The notes under the pieces were generated by a model. The model saw only the letters and a program-made list of their open reading frames with translations. It ran no database searches and was not told the DNA's origin. Shown here in pieces: positions 38,498 through 48,747 of a stretch of 64,000 bases of DNA. Within the stretch, counting starts at the first letter, position 1, and each line of letters opens with the position of its first letter. Source of the stretch: Coprinellus micaceus (Eukaryota; Basidiomycota; Agaricomycetes; Agaricales; Psathyrellaceae); the NCBI GenBank assembly GCA_951394405.1, contig OX596334.1, forward strand, positions 2,480,001 through 2,544,000, in the 5' to 3' direction. The translations under genes and the position numbers were made by a program.

Positions 38498-39460
38498 TAC
38501 TGGGCGTGTTCTCTGGGAACAAGAGAAGGTTCGGCGAGGATTATATACATCTCAAGTAAGCACCAGCCCTCGAACGTCCCATAGACGCCCCCGGGAAAAG
38601 TAGGCATTCTAGGACGGCTGGAGAGAACCGAGATATTCCCCCCAAACGCCGCTGGCCAGCCGATGGGACACGTCAGTTTGCTGGCACGCAGAACGCCGTG
38701 TATAATCCGTATACGTTCCTTCTGGCCCATCCAATGTCGTAGCTGACTGCGGAACTGTGTGTCTATCAGGGCACGATTCATATCAGGCGAGGGCTCTGTA
38801 GTAAAGACTGAATTGATATTACCTCAACCAGCTCGAAGACTTTGGAAGGTGCCGGCGCGTGCTACGGAATAACTGCGGCACATGTCCCGGCGAATAGAAA
38901 CGCCCACGAAGCCTGGGTGTGCGACCTGCAAGTACCCTCCTGTGCGTGGTTGTGTGGTCGCAGGTGATTATAAGTCAAAAGACGAATGGGGAGTAGGGTG
39001 CCAGTGGGCCACGATTCTGAGAGAAGAAGCTGCGAGCTGCGGATGGTACCTGCGCAGCCATAGATGAAGTGGCAAGGCTGCCAGTGTATTAAAGCACTCA
39101 GCGCTCAGAGTCAGAGGTCGGTGCATGCGGAGTATCAGACAATCAGCCGACACCTTTCAGATTTGACCTGCCAAACACACTCGCGGATCAAATTAGATAC
39201 TTACTCCCGAGTCCCAGTCATGCAAGGCCCCAAGTGCATAATCATTTGGCATATAGAAGAACAAGGTATGTATCGAAGCGCACAAATTATAGGGATATAC
39301 CATGAAACGAAGGGCCTCCCGTGTATACATAGACGAAGATTCGTAGCTCGAGAAAAAGGACGGTAGCATAGTCTAAAAGGGAGACATTTTAAAGGGGAGC
39401 GAAACAGTCCTGGGTAGATAAAACCAGTACAAGGTAGCAACGTTCAGGGAGGGGTATACT
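38498..39460. other. Intergenic, P450 promoter side
   Basis: About 1 kb with no supported gene. It holds the P450 5' flank and the 3' flank of the secreted-protein gene. Confidence 0.5.
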
Positions 39461-40657
39461 CTAGGCCTTAGGGTCCCTGACAAGCTTCCACGTGAACGGC
39501 TTGATAGGCGCGGGGTACTTGGCCTGGAATGCCTCGGGGTCAGCGAGAGCAAGGACAACGCCCGCCTGCTCGTAGAGAGTGACGGGGACGGCGGCACCAT
39601 CCTCGTTGATCCAGGTTCCTGCGATGTTCGCAGTGCGAGTGTCCAAGTTCCACTGTAGAACCAGCTTAGTAAGCCGGCGCGTTCAAGAGAGGAAGAAAGT
39701 TGGATGGGCTTACGACGTCGGTCTCGAAGGCCTCCTTCATGCCAGTCAGCACTTCGTGAGAGGTGTACCCATCAATGGAAGGACGAGAGTTGGGCTCGGC
39801 TAGTAAGGGAGTGAAGCCAGGTGAGTGCAGTACAAAAATAAGCGTAAAAGATCAACTTACTTCCAGGGTAGTCGGCGGTTCCAACATACAAGTAGTGCCA
39901 AGATCCCTTGCCGAGGTTCGCGTTCTCATTATCGCGGCCATTGATGAGAGCGAGGAGAGGTAGTCCATCGGCGGGCGCATTCTACATGATGAAAAGGGTG
40001 TGTGACGCATCAGTAAGCGACTGAAGGGCTACTGTACGACGAGGGGGGCTCACCTTGGTCTCGACCCTCAGCTCTTCGGCCAAACCACGCTTGGTGCTAC
40101 TCCCAAGGGAGATGGACAGTCCAAGGGCGTCGGCGACGCTGGCGCCGAGCTGAAGCTGGCCGGAGGAAGACAAAGAGGCGCCAACGTATCCCAAGTTGTT
40201 ACCAAGGAGGTCCACGCCGAGACTAATTCCAAGGACATTGGGAGCGAAAGGCTCAGGAGAAGGTTCTTCCTGGCGACGCTCTACAGATGGAAAGAGAGGG
40301 AAAAGTCAATGCCAGTGTAGATGAATGCACGCGCAATAACTTACGCCTGGTGTGGTCCCTCCTCTTGGGAGGGTTCAAAGGCAGCTTCAACCTGAGCCTC
40401 TCAGCGTTGGTCAACCTCTTCGCCCTAGTAATGGCCCTGGTCTTCCTGGTACGGGTCGGAGTCTTGCCCGTTAAGACCTTCCTCAGGGTTGCGAGCTTCT
40501 GGTACGCCTCGGGGTTGAACTCAGCAGGGCCGGCGAAGCTGACACCAGCCTGCGCGAGAAGATCGAGGTTGGTGGTGGCAGCGGCGAGGGTGACGGGGGT
40601 CGAGAGGATGGGCAGCAGGAGGGCCGCGCTTGAGAGGATAGAGAGCGAGAAACGCAT
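39461..40657 (-). CDS. Secreted protein of unknown function
   Basis: Five exons (40345-40657, 40054-40280, 39861-39981, about 39714-39799, 39461-39652) join in frame to about 312 residues. A signal peptide (MRFSLSILSSAALLLPILST) is followed by a basic linker (TPTRTRKTRAITRAKR) that may be a processing site. After that comes a Gly/Ser/Leu-rich segment (LGYVGASLSSSGQLQLGASV) and a folded C-terminal part (KGSWHYLYVGTADYPG..., ...TRTANIAGTWINEDGAAVPV, ...PFTWKLVRDPKA). I do not recognise a catalytic motif. It looks like a fungal-specific cell-wall or extracellular protein. Confidence 0.75.
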
Positions 40658-41510
40658 ATTGGTGGATGTAAGTTGGATGGGAGGCTAGGATAAGCTGTGA
40701 GGGGGAAAGGAATGTGGGGCTCGAAGAGCGCAGTCAACTTCAGTCAGGACAAGAATAAGAGCGGGAGGTCGACGAGTCTTGAGAGTGGGAGACCTAGGCC
40801 ATATAAGATCCCCGGGAATCGTTCAACAGTCTTGTATGCATCGCAAAATTTGATAGAAGAGAAACTTCCTGGCATGCATAACAATCCTGCCGAACACTTT
40901 TCTGACAGCTTGGCCATCTGGCGAACATCGAGACAGCGGCGGGGGTGCCAAGGCCGTCGAAACAAAGCCGACGTGCCGCATGAAGTCGAGTTTCCATGCA
41001 TGCTAGTTCGTATATCAGAGGGTTTAGGACGATGCTGTCACGACTTGAGGATTGTGTGCAGGAAGGGCTAATATAGTACACAAGACTGGGGAACGTCGTC
41101 AGGGCGGGATTCGTCAGGAACAACTGATCAGGGTTTACTCCCAAGTAACTGCATTGTCCCTCCGATTCAAGCCTTTGCTCCACTATCAGGGCCCTAGAGG
41201 ACAGGAGAGAAAGGATATGAATGCCTGCTCATGAATGGCCTCTCTTACCGAATAGCGAAAGCAAGGAACGGAGACAGAATCGTTGTTCCCTGACACCGAA
41301 GCGCTGAAGCCATCCACGGCGGTTGATCTGCGCCGCTTCCGCACCAAGGCGTTGAATGATAGGCCAAAAAGCGTCGGCACCCGCGACACAAGGGACCGAG
41401 AAACAAGGCGGATATCCGAGAGAGGGCGTCCGGGAAGAAAAAGGGAAGGTGTATTGCACTGGTTGGGGGGTGCAAGGGGTAAGTACGATAGGCCCTCCCT
41501 GGGGAAGCCC
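40658..41510. other. Intergenic spacer, nothing recognised
   Basis: 0.85 kb with only short overlapping ORFs on both strands. Confidence 0.5.
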
Positions 41511-42557
41511 TCAACGGCCGGTATTGCCTGGATATGTGTATCCCTGTCGCCGATACAGGAGCGGTATTTTGCGTCTATTAGTGACTTCTTCAACTCTCAC
41601 CACTTGCGCGATGAATAGTTCGGAGGCTACTCCCCCTCCCGGAACGTCGTGCTGGTGCCCAATGCCATCTTGAGGCTCCTCTGTCCAGCCTAACTCGCTT
41701 AACTTGACTCTGGCGACGACCTTGCACGACAAAGCACCGAGCGCACTGTCCAGGATAGGCAACCCAGCCGCACTCAGAGTGTACCGCGCGGATTCAAATG
41801 GGTGAGGGTGGAGATCTGGTCGGGAGAATGAACGTGCAAAGAGGTGCTGTGTGGACGAGAGTATGTTGAGGACGAGGTGTGCGGGGTCACCGTCAGTGCC
41901 GCCAGACGATGGCTGTCCCGATGGGAGAGAAGAAGGGTCGAGGGCTGTCGGAACCAGAGCTGTGAGAGTTGTGGCCATCCTCGAAGGGACACGGAGGGCG
42001 AAGGCTACGAGTGGGTGTGGGTCCATGGCAATCGAGCTAAACGACGACAGTGTTGCGCCGTGAAAGCGATGGTGTTCGCCAGGTTCGATTTGGGGGGTCG
42101 ATGAGAGGGTTTGTGTTTTTCCGAGCTCTTGGGGAGGCATATATGAAGTCACCACTGCGACTGGCTGCGCGACCTCTCGTAATAGTGAACGCAGACTAGA
42201 TTTGAGATCCTGTGGGGCTGGGTCGGGTGTCAGGTTCACCACCGGAAGCTCGTGCTTTGGAGCCGTCCGCCCCCAATGTGCATAGTTCGGGGTGTGTGTT
42301 GCGGTTGGTGGGGAAGAATGATACAAATTCGAGAGGTCCTGTGGAAATGAGCCAAGAGACTGCACGTCTGCTTGAACGGATGAGGACTGGGGAGCTGGAC
42401 CGTCTTTTACTTGGTCGTTTGTTTTTGGAGCCTGGCTGCTGGCATATCTCCCCCTGCTCCCTGTCATCCCTGGGCATGCAGGCTGAGGTTTCCCTCCAGA
42501 GGCGCGTGATATCTTCGGTATACACCGTCGCGGCAGCATTTGCGAACTGAACAACAT
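41511..42557 (-). CDS. Flavin reductase-like (FMN-binding split barrel) protein
   Basis: A single-exon gene of 348 residues from the ATG at 42557; an upstream extension of the frame lacks an ATG. The first roughly 45 residues are Arg/Ser/Pro-rich (MLFSSQMLPRRCIPKISRAS) and fit a mitochondrial presequence. The flavin-reductase-like domain begins near residue 130: SLRSLLREVAQPVAVVTS, then HGATLSSFSSIAMDPHPLVAFAL and RVPSRMATTL. Next are a Pro/Ser-rich insert, LVLNILSSTQHLFARSFSRPD, and a strand-rich end that closes with LLYRRQGYTYPG. Such proteins bind FMN and reduce it with NAD(P)H, or act as small oxidoreductases. The exact reaction is unknown. The start-proximal linker of about 60 residues is probably disordered. 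Confidence 0.85.
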   Translation of the reverse strand: MLFSSQMLPRRCIPKISRASGGKPQPACPGMTGSRGRYASSQAPKTNDQVKDGPAPQSSSVQADVQSLGSFPQDLSNLYHSSPPTATHTPNYAHWGRTAPKHELPVVNLTPDPAPQDLKSSLRSLLREVAQPVAVVTSYMPPQELGKTQTLSSTPQIEPGEHHRFHGATLSSFSSIAMDPHPLVAFALRVPSRMATTLTALVPTALDPSSLPSGQPSSGGTDGDPAHLVLNILSSTQHLFARSFSRPDLHPHPFESARYTLSAAGLPILDSALGALSCKVVARVKLSELGWTEEPQDGIGHQHDVPGGGVASELFIAQVVRVEEVTNRRKIPLLYRRQGYTYPGNTGR

Positions 42558-43224
42558 CGTTTTGGTTGGGGGAGGTATTCGTCTAACCGAGAGGAAAGGT
42601 CGGTGAATACTCCTTACAGAACCAGCCACAACTCACGCCACGCCGGCTCGAAGAGTAGCACCAGCAAGTAAAGGAGAAGACGGACGAAGCCAAGTGACGC
42701 CGACACGGTCGTGCCAGACGGCGATGGCGTGTTGGCAAATTTGATCTCTCGGTCTCTATCGCCCGGCGCCACGCAGGAAGAGGCGACGAGCATCGATTTG
42801 AGCTGTGGCATCCATTACCTTAAAGCTTCTCCAACACAAAACTCTGTCGCGATTAATTTCGATTGTAGCCCCTCGCTGGCCGCACAAAAACTCTTGGACG
42901 AAGGAAAGGGCGTGATCCTGGGCAATGGTTTGGGCGCCAAATGTAATATCTGGCGAAAGTATTGGTCGACCACATTCATCGACTCCTTTCCTGGCATTGG
43001 TGGCATTGGTGAACGGGAGCTACCATCCCGATAACCCCCGCCGCATCTCGTTCGCCATCGAAAGGAGTGTTCTTTGTCTCAGAAACCCGTTCGGCTGCCC
43101 CACAGACTTTCGCCATGATGGGTCTCACCCCTAGAGCTGCTAGTCTTCCCATGTAAAACCCTACAGCTCTCAGATATTGACGGAAGAGCAAGCAAGCCAA
43201 CCCTCCCCCCCCAACTTTTCCTCG
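42558..43224. other. Spacer between divergent genes
   Basis: It holds the 5' flanks of the flavin reductase and aquaglyceroporin genes. The ORF at 42711-43034 (+) starts without ATG and lacks motifs, so it is not called. Confidence 0.45.
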
Positions 43225-44632
43225 ATGGTACAGGTCCCTCCCGTTCCTCTTCCAATAGGGAGTGGCCAACCCCCACCTTCACATTCCCCCAGGCCACCTG
43301 GTCCCAGAATCGTCTCGGCCCGCGAAGCGCATCTCCCTCCCATCAGACCCATCCCTCCAGTCACGCCTATCCCCCATTATCGAAGCGGCTCGTCCGAATC
43401 CTCAGAGACGGGAGACCGGGGGTCCGAAGTAACCCTCACCGAAGAGGAGAAAGCTCTAGCGAATGACCCTGTTCGTAGGTTTAGGTGCGCTCTGTGTACT
43501 TCCTGCGACGTACTCGAACGCCCGCTGAAGCTTAGTGACCGCTGTAGGATGGCCTTCATGCCATACGCTGCAGAGTTCCTTGGAACGACTTTCTTCGTGA
43601 TGTTCGGATGCGGGGCCAATGCCCAGTTCGGTTTGACTAGCGACCCGAACGTTAGGGCCCTAGGGCCTGCGGGTGTACGTCTCGTCCGCTGCCGGGTGTT
43701 TCGGTGACCACACCGTTCATTTTCTCACTAGAATTGGATGACCCTGTCATTTGGCTGGGGAGCCGGCCTAGCCATGGGTGTTTGGATTTCAGGTGGTGGG
43801 CACCTCAACCCCGCGGTAAGGGTCAGTCCTCGTCATGGAATCTCTATTGATAGCGCACTGCTTCGTTACAGGTTACTCTTGCTATGGCGGTATTCCGTGG
43901 CTTCCCCTGGCATCGTTTGCCTATATTCTGGTTTTGCCAGACCCTTGGGGGTGTAGTCGGTGCAGCGATCGTTTACGGAAACTACGTTCGAGCCATCGAC
44001 ATATTCGAAGGCGGGAGGCACGTCAGAACAATGGCGACGGCGGGGTATTTTGGAACCGTGCCGGTATGTTCGCTGCACCCACATAAACTGCTATTTGCTC
44101 CTTGGGATAGCTGGCTGAGCCTCTTCCCCCCGAAGCTGCCATATGTAACGAACCTCGAGTGTTTCTTCTCAGAATTTACGGCCACCGCCCTACTGGTCAT
44201 GGGTATTTTCGCGCTTTTTGACCAAGCTACGCACGGCATGCACCTGGGCATCGTTCCCATAGGCATCTTCATACTGTTCACAGGGATAGCTGTGGCCTTT
44301 GGATCACAAACGAGCTTTGCAGCCAACCCCGCTCGAGACTTTGGTCCCCGCGTTTTTACTGCGATGGTTGGGTACGGGCGACAGGTTTTCACCTTTCGAA
44401 AGTACGTCTGTGGCCAGACTCTGTACCAAAGAGTATATAACTCAATGTGCGTCCGCGGGATAGCTGGTACTTTCTCTACTCTCCGATCCTCGGGGGCCTC
44501 ACAGGGGGGCTCTTGGGTGCCGCATTATACGACGTTTTCCTTTATGGCGACAGGCTTAACATCGTCAACAAGCTGGCAATGCTTCGACTTGGTGTGGTCG
44601 TCAGAGCGAAGGAAGACGTTGATAAGGTCTGA
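43225..44632 (+). CDS. Aquaglyceroporin (MIP family channel)
   Basis: Exons 43225-43674, 43732-43815, 43872-44063, 44136-44401 and 44464-44632 join in frame to 386 residues. After a 110-residue Pro/Ser-rich cytosolic tail, six helices follow. The two half-helices carry the MIP signatures GHLNPAV (N176-P-A) and ANPARDFGPR (N306-P-A). The aspartate after the second NPAR (D310) is the mark of glycerol-conducting channels rather than strict water channels. It would move glycerol and water across the plasma membrane in osmotic adjustment. The long N-terminal extension is typical of fungal Fps1-like regulation, but no known regulatory motif is seen. The intron positions lie inside or next to the pore helices. 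Confidence 0.93.
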
Positions 44633-45037
44633 ACTGTAGGGGTGCGGTTGATTCCCTTTGAACCGTTTCCTTCTTCCCCTCGATGACGGGAGTGCGATCA
44701 GCCTGCTTGTCCGTCTCCCCCGCTCTCTCTCTATCATGTTTTGTAATCCACGAGAGCAGCCAGAAAAGAGCGCTTCAAGTGCCACGAGAGCAGTAGGAAG
44801 CTTGAAAAATATCAGAGGAGAGTAGTAAAGTTCATATCCATGTACTTCGCGCCGTTTTTGAACTTCTGTAGCCCATGGAAATCGATTCTCTTCCTTACCC
44901 AGTCTTGCCAACAGCGAAGCGCCCATTGGCTCAAGAGGAATCCGTTGATCCGTGTCGGTCCGCCCCGCTGACTCATCCACGGAGACGGAAAGAAACTCGG
45001 TGTCGCTGACGTTGTATACGCGAACCACCAACTCACC
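44633..45037. other. Intergenic spacer
   Basis: 0.4 kb between two same-strand genes. An antisense ORF (44525-45031) overlaps it but has no ATG and no motif. Confidence 0.5.
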
Positions 45038-45702
45038 ATGTTCAGACCAATCCTCAACTCCTCCGTACGCTCTACACTCCCCTAGTTCAATACTAAGAAG
45101 CTCACTCTGGTCCTATGGATGCTCTAGCTTCGTCTCGCTCGACCAACAACAGCCTCGACGGTGGTGAAAGCCCGTCTGACAGCCTACCGTTACCTCTCGC
45201 AAGAGGCCCGGTCGACAATCCAAAAGGCCATCGAGGCCAAGCCTTTGGTGCTCTTTATGAAGGGTACCCCCGACGCCCCGCAGTGCGGTTTCTCGAGGGC
45301 TGTCGTGCAGGTCCTTGATTTGCACGGAGTTCCTCCCGAGAAACTCCAATCGTACAACGTTCTCGAGGATCCGGAGTTGAGGAATGGGATTAAGGAATTT
45401 TCGTGCGTGCCACATTCTCGCTCTTCTTCAACCGTCTCTGATGGCTGTCCAATTGGCTTGTTTTAAAGGGAATGGCCGACAATACCCCAGGTCTACGTCA
45501 ATGGGGAGTTTATTGGTGGTTGCGACATTCTCATTGGCAGTACGTGTCCGCTTCCCCCTCCATACAGTCACCTTACGCAACTGGGTTTACCTCATTTCAT
45601 CCACATCAAGTGCACCAATCCGGCGAGCTCGAGACCCTTCTGGAAAATAGCAATATCATCCCCAAAGTCGCGGAGGAGCCTGCCCAGACGACCTCATCAT
45701 GA
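45038..45702 (+). CDS. GRX5: Mitochondrial monothiol glutaredoxin (Grx5)
   Basis: Exons 45038-45064, 45128-45402, 45469-45539 and 45611-45702 join in frame to 154 residues. The first 24 residues ([20 protein letters not shown]) form a basic, hydroxylated mitochondrial presequence split by intron 1. The glutaredoxin fold follows: [17 protein letters not shown] with the single active Cys62, then [20 protein letters not shown] and a MHQSGEL end. CGFS glutaredoxins bind a [2Fe-2S] cluster with glutathione and pass it from the Isu scaffold to later steps of iron-sulphur assembly. All marker residues (CGFS, WPTIPQ, GGCD) are present. Confidence 0.95.
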
Positions 45703-46377
45703 GTCACCGTGTAGCGTTGGTTGCACCTGGCCGTGTATCATATCCTTATCCCCGCGTAACCTACGTTTTCCTTCCTCGTGGCTCGCCACCGTCGACTACT
45801 CTGGACAGCAAGTCTCTGGACCCTGGCTGGCACTGTGTAGACGACAGTGCACCAATGAACCGGATGGAGACCGTCAAGCGATTTAATGGGTTCGCTAACT
45901 TGTATTATTGTAGACACTAATCAATATCTAGATAAATCCACACTCTGCATCTCACGTCAGCGCACGACATTCGACCGCGAAGACCGCGAACTAGGTGCCA
46001 TGCCGTCAAGTTATTTGTGACCTCAGGGCGTAAGTCGAACGCGAACTGCTAGGCGGAAGACAGGACGCTGGGAGGACGAAACGAACCCACAATGCGAACC
46101 ACTCGTTTATGGCTTCCCATGCCACTATGCCCTCGTACGTTTATGTCTTCACAGCTCCTTTGCATCGCAAACACTTCACCGTGTCATTCGCTGACTTAGA
46201 GGTATGTTTCTCACTATCCTCGCCCTTCCACCTCCATCAATTCTATGGGGTTAAAGATTCAAAGGTAAAATATACAGTTCTGCTTGGAGTTGTGCACTAC
46301 GTCATCCCCCCACTGGAAGCTTACTTCTCGCTGGGCGGGACCGAGCAGCATATTCGCCATGTCGAGTGGTGCCAGGT
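45703..46377. other. Spacer between convergent Grx5 and GST genes
   Basis: 0.67 kb holding the two 3' flanks; no gene supported. Confidence 0.5.
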
Positions 46378-47229
46378 CTACGCGGGGATCGATTGGATTC
46401 CATCTTTGACGGCTTGCCAAGATGGCCGTTCAGCAAGCTCCTTGAGCCAACTGATCAAGCAGAACTCTCAGGATACAAGCAGATAAATCGGTCGAGGAGG
46501 TGACTTACCGAGCAACGTTTGGCCTGACTTCGATAGCGTTACTTCCAGCCGTAGAAAGCAAGACGCCATAGGGGATGTGGAAGAGATCGGCGAGGGTAAG
46601 CTCGTCCCCTGCAAGGTACTTCTGTTTCGACAAGATCTGTTCGTAGACATCGAGCTTGGGTTCGAGCTGGGCGATGAGTCCGTCGAAGGTTGCTTTATCG
46701 GGGGTCAAGCCCTTGAGCCTAATCACCTCACCGTAAGCACCCAAGTTCTTTCCATGGGAGTCAACAGTGGGTGACGCACTTTTTGAAAATATTCTCGAAC
46801 ACGGCTCTGGCAACGAATGGATCGAAATCGTTCTGCTCGATCGAAGCCGCCTGTTCGAATAAGCCCTTCGCCTTTAGATCCTTGGGAATGAGTGGTGTTC
46901 CTTGATCAGCATACTTCTCCGCGATATAACGAGCGATGGCGCGACTCTCGTAGAGGATGTACCCGTCGTCGTCCTATGATAACAATATCCCGCAACAGAG
47001 CAGAACTAGAAGTGAGCTTTCTCCTTCTTGACACACACAGGACCTTAGGTGCACTGACCAGGTATGGGACCTGGCCGAAGGGCTGCTTCTCCAGGTAGCC
47101 GGGAACCTTGTGTTCGCCTGTGGTCAAATCGATTAAGACGAACTCGAAGGGGACGTTCTTCTCGTGGAATACGATGGCAGCGCGCTTCGTGCACCCGGAG
47201 AAGCGGTGACCAAAAAGTCTGAGGACCAT
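46378..47229 (-). CDS. Glutathione S-transferase
   Basis: Exons 47059-47229, 46780-46973, 46509-46718 and 46378-46450 join in frame to 215 residues. The N-terminal thioredoxin-like half has LFGHRFSGCTKRAAIVFHEKNVPF with Ser11 in the catalytic position, VPYLDDDGYILYESRAIARYI with the glutathione-binding ESR, and the cis-proline of QVPYL. The C-terminal helical half has the YLAGDELTLADL N-capping box and WLKELAERPSWQAV. The order and the Ser/Cys start are of phi-like (GSTF) fungal enzymes that conjugate glutathione to electrophiles. The intron at 46719-46779 must be 61 bp to keep frame. Confidence 0.93.
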
Positions 47230-48291
47230 GATTAGGAGAGTGCAATGCTACGGTCAAGGGGAAGGGCTGGGGAGGTGTGTGGTGGAACAGAGGTTGCAGC
47301 AGGTCGTGGTGTGGTATTTATCGCAGTATGTAATCTGCACCGGTGACCTGTATACCCTGCGGAGCAACCGTGCCATCCGTAACGAGCCAACGGAGACGAG
47401 CGAAACAGTCAGCAATACTTGCCAGTATTCGCCGCAAACGTGTGTGTGTGATAGTCATCACATCGCGTGGTGGTTTAGATACGAGAGAAGCGGCCAGATC
47501 TCAAGCGCTGGGGAATGTGACTCGGTCCAGGTGACTCCACCCCCAGCGGTATGTAATTGTAAGGACTAGGCAGTCCACCTTTCCAACAAAGTGGGCCTCG
47601 GTTGGGTCTCGAAGCTCGAAGCGCACATCTCGAAGCTGCGGATTGGCGTTGATCACGAAGCAATGAACTACATAGTTGACGAGGGGGGAAGAACCAGCAG
47701 CTCAGGGAGCCGGCTGAACTTCAAAGTCTGAATTTCCACCTCCGTTCCTCAGGAGAGTCTCCCCTGGAGGTGTCGGAAGTCATTAATATCTAAGTATGTC
47801 TTGTTGAGCTGGGCCGTGACGTTGTCGTGGGTTTGGGTTAGTGCGACATTCCCTGCGTTTGAACACAAACGCTGATGAAAACATTGAAGAGGGTGGCCAG
47901 CACAATCATTCACCACTCAATCGGAAATATGAGTGGACGGGGTGATCCAAAGGGCCCTTGAGCCGCTCGACACAAGCGCCTGTCAAGTTCTGCGTCGGAT
48001 TGCTTTGTTATGACACTGAACCAATAAACAACAGCGAGGCAAGAGGCGTGGGGAAAGGTTGGACAATGGCACTCGGAACGATAATCGATTGCAACTTGAA
48101 GTTGAAGCAAACTTAATGTCCCCCCAAACTAATCAGGGACCTAACGAAGGTACGCCTCCTCTGAAGCTATGCAATGGGACCTCGTCAGTGCCGCTAATTC
48201 GATACTCGAGGCGGGATAATGGACCTCGGCACAGTTAAACGTTAATTCTTGATTTGCCGTCCTCCTCCATGTCGCGGTATCTACCCGTTTG
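47230..48291. other. Intergenic, GST promoter side
   Basis: 1.06 kb without supported genes or repeats. Confidence 0.5.
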
Positions 48292-48747
48292 ATGCATCAC
48301 TCCTACTCAACCAGCACCACCCTAAATCTATGGACTCCAGAAGTACATAAACTAAGAAAAGTCCTATCGGCCCTGCAAAAAGGGGTACAGGAGACGAGTG
48401 TCCCTTCTAAATTGACGATTCAGATGGACAACGAAGTGGAGCGAAAGGAAAGGAGCATTGACGGTTATTTTACGGTGGTCGAACCAGGCAATCTGGAAAT
48501 CGTTACTCAGCTACTCAGCTTCAAGATCGGTTTGAGGTTTGAAACGCCTGATGCAGAACCTGTCGAGAAGGAAACTGTATGGGTTCCAGCTTTCGCGTTT
48601 CCATCCATCTCCCGGAAGCCCCGAAATCGCCCTCCTCCACCGCTTGCAGAGGGGGTGACATGGTCGATAGAAACGGCACTGAATAGTCATCAATACGAAA
48701 GCACGGTGGTGTCGTGTTCATTCAACTCACATTCTGGTGCACCATAA
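48292..48747 (+). CDS. Doubtful 151-codon ORF
   Basis: An ATG-initiated ORF with a charged, soluble composition (NEVERKERSIDGYFTVVEPG) but no domain I know. It overlaps the likely last exon of the antisense NACHT gene by 26 bp. It may be a fragment or a chance ORF. Confidence 0.25.
   Translation: MHHSYSTSTTLNLWTPEVHKLRKVLSALQKGVQETSVPSKLTIQMDNEVERKERSIDGYFTVVEPGNLEIVTQLLSFKIGLRFETPDAEPVEKETVWVPAFAFPSISRKPRNRPPPPLAEGVTWSIETALNSHQYESTVVSCSFNSHSGAP

Noticed and set aside
41186..41510. Extension of ORFs downstream of the flavin reductase gene
   Set aside because: The flavin reductase frame stops cleanly at 41511 after the conserved GYTYPG end; the other frames are shadows.
42711..43034. 107-codon ORF before the aquaglyceroporin
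   Set aside because: No ATG and no motif; lies in a promoter spacer.
44525..45031. 168-codon ORF antisense to the aquaglyceroporin end
   Set aside because: Begins with a non-ATG codon and partly lies over the last aquaglyceroporin exon; no recognisable domain.
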